NCBI GenBank assembly: GCA_031423755.1
Contig: JANPGC010000138.1
Coordinates: 1 to 40,793, forward strand
DNA length: 40,793 nt
From: JANMEX01 sp031423755
GTDB taxonomy: Bacteria; Pseudomonadota; Alphaproteobacteria; Rhizobiales; Rhizobiaceae
Reading direction: 5' to 3'
The notes under the pieces are model-generated. The model had not been told where the DNA came from. It ran no database searches and saw only the letters and a list, made by a program, of their open reading frames with translations. Position 1 is the first letter of the stretch; every line of letters starts with the position of its first letter. Positions 8,546 through 18,207 of the stretch are shown here, piece after piece. A program made the translations under genes and the position numbers.

Positions 8546-9700
8546 TCAGGCCAGAGCCACAGCAACAATCTTCTTGTCTTCAAACTTCAGCGCGACTTCG
8601 CCGCGGATCAGCTTGAGCGCCGTTTCACCGAACAATTCGCGCCGCCAGCCATGCATTGCCTGCACGTCGGCGTTCTCGCCTTTTGAAGCGATCTGGTCAA
8701 GATCGTCAGAGTTGGCAACGACCTTGGCGGCAACGCCGTTTTCTTCCGTGACAAGTTTCAGCAAAACGCGCAGCATTTCGGTGGCAGCGCCAGTCCCTTC
8801 AGGCGCGGAGATATGGCGCGGCAGTTTTGGCAGCTGGTCTTTTGGCGTTTCAACAGCGGCGACGATGACCTTCAACAAATCCTGGCCGGAGGAAGAGCGC
8901 TCCCAGCCGTTTGGCACGGTGCGCAGGCGGCCAAGCGCATTCTGGTCCTTCGGCTGCTGCTGGGCGATTTCATAGATCGTATCGTCCTTGATGACACGCG
9001 AACGCGGCACGTTGCGCTCCCGCGCTTCCGTCTCACGCCACGCGGCGACCTTTTGCAGAACAACCAGCTCAACCGGCTTGCGAACCCGCATCTTCAGTCG
9101 TTTCCACGCATCTTCCGGGTGCAACTCATAAGTGTCAACAGACGAGAGCGTCGCCATCTCCTCCTTGACCCATTCGGTGCGCCCGGCGACTTCAAGCTTT
9201 GCCCTGAGCGCTGGGTAAATCGTGGCAAGATGCGTCACATCCGCAAGAGCATAGGCAAGCTGCGTGTCCGTCAGCGGCCGTTGCCGCCAGTCAGTGAAGC
9301 GCGAGGTCTTGTCGAGATGCACGCCAGACATTTTCATGACCAGCTGATCATACGAAATCGAGTCGCCAAAGCCGGAAACCATCGCCGCAACCTGGCTGTC
9401 AAACAGCGGGGCAGGGATCAAGCCACCCAATTTGTGCACGATTTCAATGTCTTGCCGGGCAGCGTGGAACACTTTGGTGACCGCCGTGTCGGCCATCAGC
9501 GCAAAGAATGGCGCCAGATCAAGCTCTTTTGAAAGCGGATCAACAATCACCGAATGGCTGGCCGTCGCCATCTGAATGAGGCAAAGCTCCGGCCAGAATG
9601 TCGTCTCGCGGATGAATTCCGTATCCACACAAACAAAATCACTGCCGGAAAAGGCAGCGATTGCATCCTCAAGTTGCTTGGTCGTTGTGATCAAATCCAT
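8546..9700 (-). CDS. rnd: Ribonuclease D
   Basis: This 384-residue 3'-to-5' exoribonuclease matures tRNA 3' ends and other small RNAs. The DEDDy exonuclease residues are all visible: D26 and E28 in VCVDTEFIRE, D84 in HAARQDIEIVH, Y150 and D154 in AYALADVTHL. One HRDC domain follows at roughly residues 205-290 (VLQKVAAWRETEARERNVPRSR), with a second helical region to the end. Length is close to the usual 370-390. The ATG at 9700 has AGGGCAAAC upstream. It is convergent with ppx (3-base gap) and divergent from aspS. Confidence 0.93.
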   Translation of the reverse strand: MDLITTTKQLEDAIAAFSGSDFVCVDTEFIRETTFWPELCLIQMATASHSVIVDPLSKELDLAPFFALMADTAVTKVFHAARQDIEIVHKLGGLIPAPLFDSQVAAMVSGFGDSISYDQLVMKMSGVHLDKTSRFTDWRQRPLTDTQLAYALADVTHLATIYPALRAKLEVAGRTEWVKEEMATLSSVDTYELHPEDAWKRLKMRVRKPVELVVLQKVAAWRETEARERNVPRSRVIKDDTIYEIAQQQPKDQNALGRLRTVPNGWERSSSGQDLLKVIVAAVETPKDQLPKLPRHISAPEGTGAATEMLRVLLKLVTEENGVAAKVVANSDDLDQIASKGENADVQAMHGWRRELFGETALKLIRGEVALKFEDKKIVAVALA

Positions 9701-10005
9701 GTTTGCCCTATAGCGGAACAGGCAACATGTGTCTTCCCCGAATTTAATATGTCGTCAAAGATTTCTTACTTTCACGTAAGGCATGTCAGGCAGCGAGCAA
9801 AGGTAATTGGCCGTCTTCTCCCCGCTGGAGGTCCACAGGACGGGAGAAGACGGCCAATTGCCAACCACCGCTGATTTCCAACCCCACACCTTGACTTTTC
9901 GCCACTCAAATGCGCTTGTCCGCCCGAAATTTGTGAGGGTGGCGTGAAGCCGCCCCGCCGGGATTCGCAAATGCGGTCCCCGCCGGAAATATCAGGGAAT
10001 AAGTC
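9701..10005. other. rnd-aspS divergent region with a very long perfect stem-loop
   Basis: No gene is seen in these 305 bases. The striking feature is an 18-bp perfect inverted repeat, left arm 9805-9822 beginning AATTGGCCGTCT and right arm 9842-9859 ending AGACGGCCAATT. With one G-T pair it extends to 21 bp (9802-9862). The loop has 19 bases. Neither side has a T-run, so it does not look like an intrinsic terminator. It sits between divergent genes, where a terminator is not needed. A TTGACT near 9891 could be part of an aspS promoter, without a convincing -10. Confidence 0.75.
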
Positions 10006-11799
<1,794 letters not shown>

Positions 11800-11818
11800 T
11801 ATCCTGCCGTTCGCCAAT

Positions 11819-11848
11819 CCCCGGCAGATTTGCTAGAATTTGCCGGGG
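11819..11848 (+). terminator. Hairpin downstream of aspS
   Basis: CCCCGGCAGATTT and AATTTGCCGGGG form a stem of 12 pairs with one G-T pair and a loop of about five bases. It starts 20 bases after the aspS stop. No T-run follows, so termination would not be of the canonical intrinsic type. It also lies 24 bases before the next start codon and could instead be an RNA-processing or translational signal. Confidence 0.45.
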
Positions 11849-11872
11849 CGCTTCCATGCTTGGGAGCATATC

Positions 11873-12772
11873 ATGAATAAAAACATGGTCTTGCCTTGGC
11901 TTTTTGTCACATTCGTGTGCTGGGCGCTTCTCTCCGGCGGCCACGCATCGCGGGCAGCGACGGCGGAAACTGCCGCCTGCGGGCCAAACTGCGTGCGGGT
12001 CGAGGTCGTTGCACCGCCGTCGAAGGCCGGGCCGGATGCGCCCAAGCCGTTCGACTGGAAGTGGCTGGCGACGACGCTGGTCAGTCTGGCCGCGGCTGCG
12101 GTCGCGTTACGCACTGCCTATGGGCAGCGGCGCACGTCAACGGACGGCAAAATCCACGAAGAGCGCATCAGGCAATACCAGGCAATCATCACGGACACAG
12201 CGCCACTCGCGGTCTATTTCCCGGCACCGGACAGCGAAGGCAAGAGCCGCTTGACGGCGGATGACTGCATGAAGATGGGCCGGGCGGCGAATGAATGGTA
12301 TTTTGCCCACGGCGCCATGCTGATGAGTGTCGAGGCCCGCAATGCCTACATGCGCTTTGCCCGCGGTCTCACCTTTGCCTCGCAAGCCGACAAGCCGCTG
12401 ATGGTTCCCGAATATCCGCACGACAGCATTCTCGTCACCGACAACAGACTGGATGACTACCGGGCAAGCCTCTTGATGGAGACGGATTCAACAAGTGCGG
12501 CGGCTGCAGTGCGGGAGCCTGGTCTTTCGCTTCTGCGCAAGATGTGGACGACCATGCTCGACCGTCCGGACCGTGGCGGGACGGCAGCGGCCCGCGCCGG
12601 TTTTGCGCTGGCATCCGACGCCGTGATCGCCAAGTGGCAGTTTGGCATTGCCGCTGGCGAAGATGCACCGCCGCACCAGCGCTTCCGCGATTATGTGTTC
12701 CTGCAGAACCTTTCGAGCAAACTTCGCACAGCATTGGCGCAAGATCTGCGCAGCCGCCGCAGGCCGGAATGA
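11873..12772 (+). CDS. Membrane-anchored protein of unknown function
   Basis: About 299 residues from the ATG at 11873, with TTGGGAGCATATC as ribosome binding site; the frame is open further upstream to 11840 but without such a signal. The N terminus is a signal sequence or signal anchor (MVLPWLFVTFVCWALLSGGHASRA). A short segment with ACGPNCVRVEV, which could hold a disulfide, follows. A second hydrophobic helix (WKWLATTLVSLAAAAVALRTAY, about 61-82) precedes a basic, helical C-terminal domain of about 200 residues. No family is recognised. It follows aspS in the same direction but is separated from it by a strong hairpin. Confidence 0.65.
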   Translation: MNKNMVLPWLFVTFVCWALLSGGHASRAATAETAACGPNCVRVEVVAPPSKAGPDAPKPFDWKWLATTLVSLAAAAVALRTAYGQRRTSTDGKIHEERIRQYQAIITDTAPLAVYFPAPDSEGKSRLTADDCMKMGRAANEWYFAHGAMLMSVEARNAYMRFARGLTFASQADKPLMVPEYPHDSILVTDNRLDDYRASLLMETDSTSAAAAVREPGLSLLRKMWTTMLDRPDRGGTAAARAGFALASDAVIAKWQFGIAAGEDAPPHQRFRDYVFLQNLSSKLRTALAQDLRSRRRPE

Positions 12773-12794
12773 AAAACCCGGCATTACTGCCGGG
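12772..12794 (-). terminator. Intrinsic terminator of the minus-strand secreted-protein gene
   Basis: Arms CCCGGCA (12777-12783) and TGCCGGG (12788-12794) with a four-base loop. Read on the minus strand, the stem is followed by TTTTTC, a standard intrinsic terminator 25 bases after the stop of the 12820-13995 gene. On the plus strand it follows the stop of the previous gene but lacks a T-run there. Confidence 0.8.
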
Positions 12795-12819
12795 CTTAGG
12801 GTAGGTCAGACGAAGCCGA

Positions 12820-13995
12820 TTACTGGTTGGCAGTCACAGTCACATTCAACTGCTTGATCAGCGCTTCCGGCGTGGTCGATCCGGTTGCCATGAGCAAGGC
12901 AAATGGCACAGGCGCGGCTGGCGCGGCTTTGATCTCAAGGCTTTTCGGATTGTCCATGTAGGCCGAGGCAGCCTCCGTCACCTTGGCGGCGAATTCCGGA
13001 TCCTTCAATTGCGCCACCGCAAACGGGATAACTGCCTTCGACTGCGCAACAATGGCGTCGCGCGGTTGGCCGGCCTGTTTGGCGGCATAATCAATGACGC
13101 GGCCCGTAACCGAAGCATCGTCAAAGCGAATGCTGGCAGAGATAAAATTCATCTGCTGAATAATCCCAAGCATGGCAAGCCCCTTGGCAGACTCGTCCTG
13201 GCCCGCCATGTTCTTGTTCATGTCCTGAATCGCCTTGATCAGCGCGGGCGTATATCCGGAGAAATCCATCATCACATTGAGACGTCCGACGTTGGCGAAA
13301 TCATAGGCACCTTCGGTGATCGACATGTGCCCGTCAGCCGGGTTCCACGTGCCTTTCATGGTGATCTTGCCGTTGATCTTGTCATAGCCAAGCGCGGCGA
13401 CCGTTTCCTGCGTCTTTGGGTCCGGAATCTTGCTGAGATCGCCCTTGAGGCCATTGATCGAAACGTCGAACTCAAACGGTTCGCCCTCGACATATTCGCT
13501 CATGTTGGCTTCAGCGCCCTCCATCGAGAACACTTCTGATCCACCGGTCTCAACCTTGATTGCACCAACTTCGAGCGAATCATACAGCATCATCTGCTTG
13601 ATGGGATCGGTTTCACCTTCGGCAGCAACGTGCAGGCCATTGATCGAAGCGCCATTGAATTCAAACTTTTCGGTGCCCTGTTCCATCTTGGTGACTGGCG
13701 CAGCGATGGTGCCGATATAATAGCCGCCATCCTCATCTTCCTCGACACTTTCCAGCACGATGTCGCCAAGCACAGTTGGCTCTGAGTCTGCGAATTTAAT
13801 GGATACGCCTTTGGCGATGATGTTTTCGCCGTCGAGCTCCTGCGAGGTGACCGTCAACGGCAAGCCTTGACCGGCGAACTGGGTGGTAAGCGCCTTGATG
13901 ACGGCTGCTGCGTCAACCTCGGCATGGGCCGGTTCGGCCAGTACGATTGACATGGCTGTTGCGGCCAGAAAGCCGGTGGTCGAGCGTGTGAACAT
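12820..13995 (-). CDS. Secreted/periplasmic protein of unknown function
   Basis: 391 residues from the ATG at 13995, which has AAAGGATGGAACAG upstream; the frame stays open further upstream to 14118 without support. The N terminus is a typical Sec signal peptide (MFTRSTTGFLAATAMSIVLAEPAHA) with cleavage after AHA. The mature protein is acidic and rich in alternating short strands (KGVSIKFADSEPTVLGDIVLE; IKVETGGSEVFSMEG), suggesting an extended beta fold. A helical region and an Ala/Pro-rich linker (KAAPAAPVPFA) lie near the end. It resembles large alphaproteobacterial exported families of unknown role; I do not recognise a named domain. It is monocistronic with its own terminator and divergent from parC. 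Confidence 0.75.
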   Translation of the reverse strand: MFTRSTTGFLAATAMSIVLAEPAHAEVDAAAVIKALTTQFAGQGLPLTVTSQELDGENIIAKGVSIKFADSEPTVLGDIVLESVEEDEDGGYYIGTIAAPVTKMEQGTEKFEFNGASINGLHVAAEGETDPIKQMMLYDSLEVGAIKVETGGSEVFSMEGAEANMSEYVEGEPFEFDVSINGLKGDLSKIPDPKTQETVAALGYDKINGKITMKGTWNPADGHMSITEGAYDFANVGRLNVMMDFSGYTPALIKAIQDMNKNMAGQDESAKGLAMLGIIQQMNFISASIRFDDASVTGRVIDYAAKQAGQPRDAIVAQSKAVIPFAVAQLKDPEFAAKVTEAASAYMDNPKSLEIKAAPAAPVPFALLMATGSTTPEALIKQLNVTVTANQ

Positions 13996-14149
13996 TCTGT
14001 TCCATCCTTTTTTGAAATGCTGTTGCCTGCCCCAAAATGAGATTGGCAGAAAATCGTTTTGTCGTCCACAGGGCGGTTTTTCATGGCGAACGACGGCATC
14101 GCAGACGTTGACCAGCAATGGATTTACAAGTGGCTAATCCGGGCTGGCC

Positions 14150-14190
14150 AATTGCAGTAAATTGCATTCTCATTTCTGAAGGACAATTGC
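14150..14190. promoter_or_regulatory. AATTGC direct repeats in the divergent parC promoter region
   Basis: AATTGCA occurs at 14150-14156 and again at 14160-14166, exactly one helical turn apart, and AATTGC recurs at 14185-14190. They lie 60-100 bases before parC and 155-195 bases before the divergent secreted-protein gene. This spacing would suit a DNA-binding protein, but no known motif is recognised. Confidence 0.3.
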
Positions 14191-14249
14191 GCTGTGGCTT
14201 CGGTTTTGTCCGCCTTGCCCCGAATCAGCGCCTGCTTTAAGCGGCGTTC

Positions 14250-16514
14250 ATGGCCAAAACACCGTCAAAGCCGGAAAACAACGGCGAACCGCCGCGCGAC
14301 GAAGTGGAAATGATCGACCTCAAGGCGGCGCTTGAGGAGCGGTATTTGGCCTATGCGCTGTCAACGATCATGCATCGGGCGCTGCCGGACGTGCGCGATG
14401 GGCTGAAACCCGTGCACCGCCGCATTCTCCATGCCATGCGGCTCTTGAGGCTTTTCCCCGAAACTGCCCACCGCAAGTGCGCGCTGATCGTTGGCGAGGT
14501 GATCGGCAAATACCATCCGCATGGCGATCAGGCGGTCTATGACGCGCTGGTGCGCCTCGCGCAGGATTTTTCCATGCGCTATCCGCTGGTCGACGGGCAG
14601 GGCAATTTCGGCAACATCGACGGCGACAGCGCCGCTGCCTACCGCTACACTGAAGCGAAGATGACGCCGGTGTCCATGCAGATCCTTTCAGGCATGGACG
14701 AGGACGCGGTCGATTTCCGCCTGACCTACAATGAGGAAGAAGAAGAGCCGGTCGTTCTGCCGGGCGCGTTTCCGAACCTTTTGGCCAATGGCTCCAGCGG
14801 CATCGCCGTCGGCATGGCGACGAGCATCCCGCCGCACAATGCCGCCGAGATTTGCGACGCCGCGCTGCATCTAATCGACAAGCCGTATGCGGGCGACGCG
14901 GACTTGCTGCAGTTCGTCAAGGGACCGGACTTTCCGACCGGCGGCATCATCATCGACCCACACGAAGAGATCGCCGAATGCTACCGGACGGGCAGGGGCG
15001 GATTCCGCGTCCGCGCCCGCTGGCACACGGAAGATTTGGGCCGCGGCACTTGGTCCATTGTCGTCACAGAAATTCCATATCAGGTGCAGAAGTCCCGGCT
15101 GATCGAAAAGATCGCCGAACTGCTGATGGCCAAGAAGCTGCCTCTGCTGGATGACGTGCGCGATGAATCGACCGAGGACGTCCGCATCGTCCTTGATCCG
15201 AAGAGCCGGACGGTCGATCCCGGACTTCTGATGGAAAGCCTGTTCAAGCTCTCGGAGCTTGAAAGCCGGTTCCCGCTCAACATGAACGTCTTGACGCGCG
15301 GCAAAGTGCCGAACGTCTTGTCGTTGCGCAGCGTCATCAAGGAATGGCTGGAGCACCGCAAGGAAGTGCTCATCCGCCGCTCTAAATTCCGGCTTGGGCA
15401 GATCGAAAAGCGGCTGGAGCTTCTCGGCGGCTATCTGATCGCCTATCTCAACATTGACGAGGTCATCCGCATCATCCGTGAAGAGGATGAGCCCAAGCCC
15501 GTGATGATGGCGCGTTGGGAACTGACCGATGTTCAGGCTGAAGCGATCCTCAACCTTCGCCTGCGCGCGCTGCGCAGGCTGGAAGAGTTTGAAATCCGCA
15601 AGGAATTCGATGGGCTGACCGAGGAGAAAGCGCAGATAGAAAAGCTGCTGGCCTCCGAGACGAAGCTTTGGCAGATGCTGGCGGTCGAAATCGCGGCGAT
15701 CCGCGAGAAATACGGCCCCGAGACAGAACTCGGCAAGCGCCGCACCACCTTCGCCGATGCGCCGGACCATCACGAGGACGCCATCGCGCATTCAATGATC
15801 GAGCGCGAGCCGGTGACAATTGTCGTGTCGGAAAAGGGCTGGCTCAGGGCCATGAAGGGCCACATCGCCGACTACGCGACGCTGACCTTCAAGGAGGGCG
15901 ACAAGCTCAAGCTGGCCTTCCCGGCCTTCACCACCGACAAGATATTGGTCTTCACCACTGGCGGCAAATTCTACCTGCTTGGCGCCGACAAGCTCCCCGG
16001 CGGGCGCGGCCACGGCGAGCCAATCCGCATCATGGTCGATCTCGAAAATGATCAGGACATCGTCACCGCCTTCATCCATGACCCGAACCGAAAATTGCTG
16101 GTGCTGAGCCATGAGGGCAACGGCTTCATCGTGCCGGAAGGCGAGACGGCGGCCAACACCCGCAAGGGCAAGCAAGTTATGAACGTCAAGACGCCGGATG
16201 AGGCAAAGTATTGCTTCCCCGTCACCGGCGACCACGTCGCCATCGTCGGCGAAAATCGCAAGCTGCTCGTTTTCCCGCTGTCCGAAGTGCCGGAGCTCGG
16301 TCGTGGCAAAGGCGTGCGCTTCCAGAAATACAAGGACGGCGGTGTCATCGACGTCAAAACGTTCGCGCTCGCCGACGGCCTGACGTGGCAGGACACCGCC
16401 GACCGCCAGTTCAACCGAAAGAAGGATGAGTTGGCGGAATGGATAGCGGCGAGGGCGACATCGGGGCGGATGGTGCCGAAGGGGTTCCCGAGGACTGGGA
16501 AGTTTGGCGGGTAG
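14250..16514 (+). CDS. parC: DNA topoisomerase IV subunit A
   Basis: This 754-residue ParC is the DNA-cleaving subunit of topoisomerase IV, which decatenates daughter chromosomes together with ParE. The winged-helix/tower part begins EERYLAYALSTIMHRALPDVRDGLKPVHRRIL (29-60). The catalytic tyrosine is Y133 in AAYRYTEAKM, preceded by R132. The quinolone-determining region reads GKYHPHGDQAVYDALVRLAQ (86-105), so the position of E. coli ParC Ser80 is Gln94 and Glu84 is Asp98. The C-terminal beta-propeller (about 500-735) has degenerate blades (GGKFYLLGADKLPGGRGHGE, ENRKLLVFPLSEVPELGRGKG). The absence of a GyrA-box and the length favour ParC over GyrA. It is convergent with the GNAT gene, 14 bases away. 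Confidence 0.93.
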   Translation: MAKTPSKPENNGEPPRDEVEMIDLKAALEERYLAYALSTIMHRALPDVRDGLKPVHRRILHAMRLLRLFPETAHRKCALIVGEVIGKYHPHGDQAVYDALVRLAQDFSMRYPLVDGQGNFGNIDGDSAAAYRYTEAKMTPVSMQILSGMDEDAVDFRLTYNEEEEEPVVLPGAFPNLLANGSSGIAVGMATSIPPHNAAEICDAALHLIDKPYAGDADLLQFVKGPDFPTGGIIIDPHEEIAECYRTGRGGFRVRARWHTEDLGRGTWSIVVTEIPYQVQKSRLIEKIAELLMAKKLPLLDDVRDESTEDVRIVLDPKSRTVDPGLLMESLFKLSELESRFPLNMNVLTRGKVPNVLSLRSVIKEWLEHRKEVLIRRSKFRLGQIEKRLELLGGYLIAYLNIDEVIRIIREEDEPKPVMMARWELTDVQAEAILNLRLRALRRLEEFEIRKEFDGLTEEKAQIEKLLASETKLWQMLAVEIAAIREKYGPETELGKRRTTFADAPDHHEDAIAHSMIEREPVTIVVSEKGWLRAMKGHIADYATLTFKEGDKLKLAFPAFTTDKILVFTTGGKFYLLGADKLPGGRGHGEPIRIMVDLENDQDIVTAFIHDPNRKLLVLSHEGNGFIVPEGETAANTRKGKQVMNVKTPDEAKYCFPVTGDHVAIVGENRKLLVFPLSEVPELGRGKGVRFQKYKDGGVIDVKTFALADGLTWQDTADRQFNRKKDELAEWIAARATSGRMVPKGFPRTGKFGG

Positions 16515-16528
16515 GGGCTGGAGGTAGG

Positions 16529-17032
16529 CTAAAGCCTTATTTCCATAAACAATACATCCCTCAAAATATCCTGCGGATAGGCGAGATACGGCTCGCACTC
16601 AGCGAACCCCAATGAACTGTAGAGCGCAATTGATTCTGTAAACAGCCGCAACGTATCAAGCCTCACGCGTTCAAAGCCGTCTGCGCGCGCTTGCACGAAC
16701 GCTGCCATGCACAGCTTGCGTCCGATTCCTTGTCCATGGGCGCTGCCAAGCACGAACAACCGCTTCAATTCGCAGACTTCGGCATCAAGGCGGCGGTAGG
16801 CGACACAGCCTTTTGCGCCGTCTTCTCTCATTTCAAGGAAGGCGCGGCCCGCAGGCGGACTGTATTTCGACGACAGCTCACGCAATTCATCTGTCAGCGA
16901 CTGGATGCCAAAAATGCTGTCGACAATGCCCGGCCGATCGGCAAACCGCTCCCGGCACCAGTTAACATACTCTTTGACAAGGCTCGCGAAGGCGACAAAG
17001 TCTTGCGGTGATGCGGCTTGAACGATGTTCAT
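16529..17032 (-). CDS. GNAT family N-acetyltransferase
   Basis: 167 residues. Acetyl-CoA binding is indicated by motif A, ELKRLFVLGSAHGQGIGRKL (about 88-107), with the Q/R-x-x-G-x-G/A pattern. Motif B follows in ESIALYSSLGFAECEPY near residue 133. The substrate (small molecule, peptide or protein) is unknown. The ATG lies two bases beyond the stop of the preceding membrane-protein gene on the same strand, so the two are almost certainly cotranscribed and possibly translationally coupled. Confidence 0.88.
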   Translation of the reverse strand: MNIVQAASPQDFVAFASLVKEYVNWCRERFADRPGIVDSIFGIQSLTDELRELSSKYSPPAGRAFLEMREDGAKGCVAYRRLDAEVCELKRLFVLGSAHGQGIGRKLCMAAFVQARADGFERVRLDTLRLFTESIALYSSLGFAECEPYLAYPQDILRDVLFMEIRL

Positions 17033-17034
17033 TT

Positions 17035-17892
17035 CTAAACAACGATCTGAAGGGTGAGATTGGCAAAAAGCGCGGCGACAACGGCAAATAATGCCACGAA
17101 AATTCCGGTAACCACTGACAATGCCCTGATCGGCTTTTCTTCGAACGGCAGCCAGAAAAACGCGCTGCGCATCGCGTCTGCAAATCGGGGGTTTTCCGCC
17201 AGCGCCGCCATTATGGCTGACAGGAAGAGCGGAAAGGAGCTGACCGCAACTGAATAAAGATAAACTGAAGTCAGGTTCCGGAAGAAAATCGCATCCCAGA
17301 TCGTGGGTCCAACAGCTTTAAGGGCGAGCCTGACATCACCTGCAAAAGCATCGAAATAATACGCGAAAATCATGTAGGTGAATGCGGTGCAAAGTATGAA
17401 GACTATTATCTTCAGAACGATGTCGACTGCCAGTGTTCGCATCGGTGTGAACTGCCTCAAATTCCGTGCTCTCAACGCATAAAGCGAAAAAGCGAAATAA
17501 TTGACGAAAAACACCACACCAAGGCCATTGCTGAAAAACTGCCTCAGCAAACGCGATCTCGCCTCCCCGTCACCCAGAAGCTGACTGAAGAGACCGGGCA
17601 CAATCGACACATAGACGATCATGAGCATGGCAAGTGACGCAGACGAGAACACAAGGACATTTCGTGCAAAGCGCCATGCGGAAATTTCGTTGGAAAAGTA
17701 CAGCCCCATCAAATCCAGGGGTTCAGCGGCGTTGCCCGGGGTCGGCGCATCCAGTTTTGACTGCAGTGTCGCCGAAATGCGCTTTCGCCCTTCTTTGGAA
17801 ATGAGATTGTCGCCCTTCCAGAAGGTTGCTGCTATCATCGCAACAGCCCCTGACGCTCTTGTCAAATGTGCAAGCGCCTCGTCCCAAAGCAT
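17035..17892 (-). CDS. Multi-pass membrane protein of unknown function
   Basis: 285 residues from the ATG at 17892 (TTGGAGACCGTGC upstream gives a well-spaced ribosome binding site); the frame is open to 18105 but without a comparable signal. About 70-100 mostly polar residues precede roughly five hydrophobic helices: NVLVFSSASLAMLMIVYVSIV, GVVFFVNYFAFSLYAL, VDIVLKIIVFILCTAFTYMI, YLYSVAVSSFPLFLSAIMAA and VVTGIFVALFAVVAALFANL. No family is recognised. It is cotranscribed with the GNAT acetyltransferase, which might modify or depend on it (inference). Confidence 0.65.
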   Translation of the reverse strand: MLWDEALAHLTRASGAVAMIAATFWKGDNLISKEGRKRISATLQSKLDAPTPGNAAEPLDLMGLYFSNEISAWRFARNVLVFSSASLAMLMIVYVSIVPGLFSQLLGDGEARSRLLRQFFSNGLGVVFFVNYFAFSLYALRARNLRQFTPMRTLAVDIVLKIIVFILCTAFTYMIFAYYFDAFAGDVRLALKAVGPTIWDAIFFRNLTSVYLYSVAVSSFPLFLSAIMAALAENPRFADAMRSAFFWLPFEEKPIRALSVVTGIFVALFAVVAALFANLTLQIVV

Positions 17893-18146
17893 GCACGGTC
17901 TCCAATTTGTTGGGCGTGCCATTTTGCCGCTGTAGTAAGCCCGTGGCAGTCGATATTTGAACATAGTGCCGTCATGCTGTCCACATTGGGCGCGTTCAAG
18001 TGCCAATTGTGCATGACATGTGGAACCGTGGAGGGAGGGAGGGCAACGCTCGGCGTCGGAGTCCGTCTTGGGGTTGCCGCCTGAGAGAAATGCAACCCTA
18101 GCCACTTAGATTTAAAGCTTTCGTCAACTTTTGCCCGCTACTACCC
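17893..18146. other. Non-coding upstream region of the membrane-protein/GNAT pair
   Basis: No further gene is convincing here. Two alternative upstream starts of the minus-strand membrane protein (17964 and 18105) lie in it without good ribosome binding sites. The region must hold the minus-strand promoter; no clear -35/-10 pair was identified. Confidence 0.4.
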
Positions 18147-18195
18147 TTGACAAGAGAATGATCATTCTCGTATTTTGAGAACGAACGTTCGCTCT
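18147..18195 (+). promoter_or_regulatory. RND-operon promoter with two palindromic TetR-type operators
   Basis: -35 TTGACA (18147-18152) and -10 TATTTT (18171-18176) are 18 bases apart. The spacer holds the perfect 16-base palindrome GAGAATGATCATTCTC (18154-18169). Just after the -10 lies a second dyad centred on CGAACGTTCG (18182-18191), extending to 18178-18195 with one mismatch. Both share the GAAYG...CRTTC pattern. Binding of the TetR product at either site would block RNA polymerase, so the operon is probably autorepressed. Confidence 0.75.
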
Positions 18196-18207
18196 TTTGG
18201 TTTTGCC

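Noticed and set aside
9802..9862. Long stem-loop as an intrinsic terminator
   Set aside because: No T-run on either strand and it lies between divergent genes.
14871..15791. 306-residue open frame on the minus strand within parC
   Set aside because: Shadow of parC with no ribosome binding site or domain.
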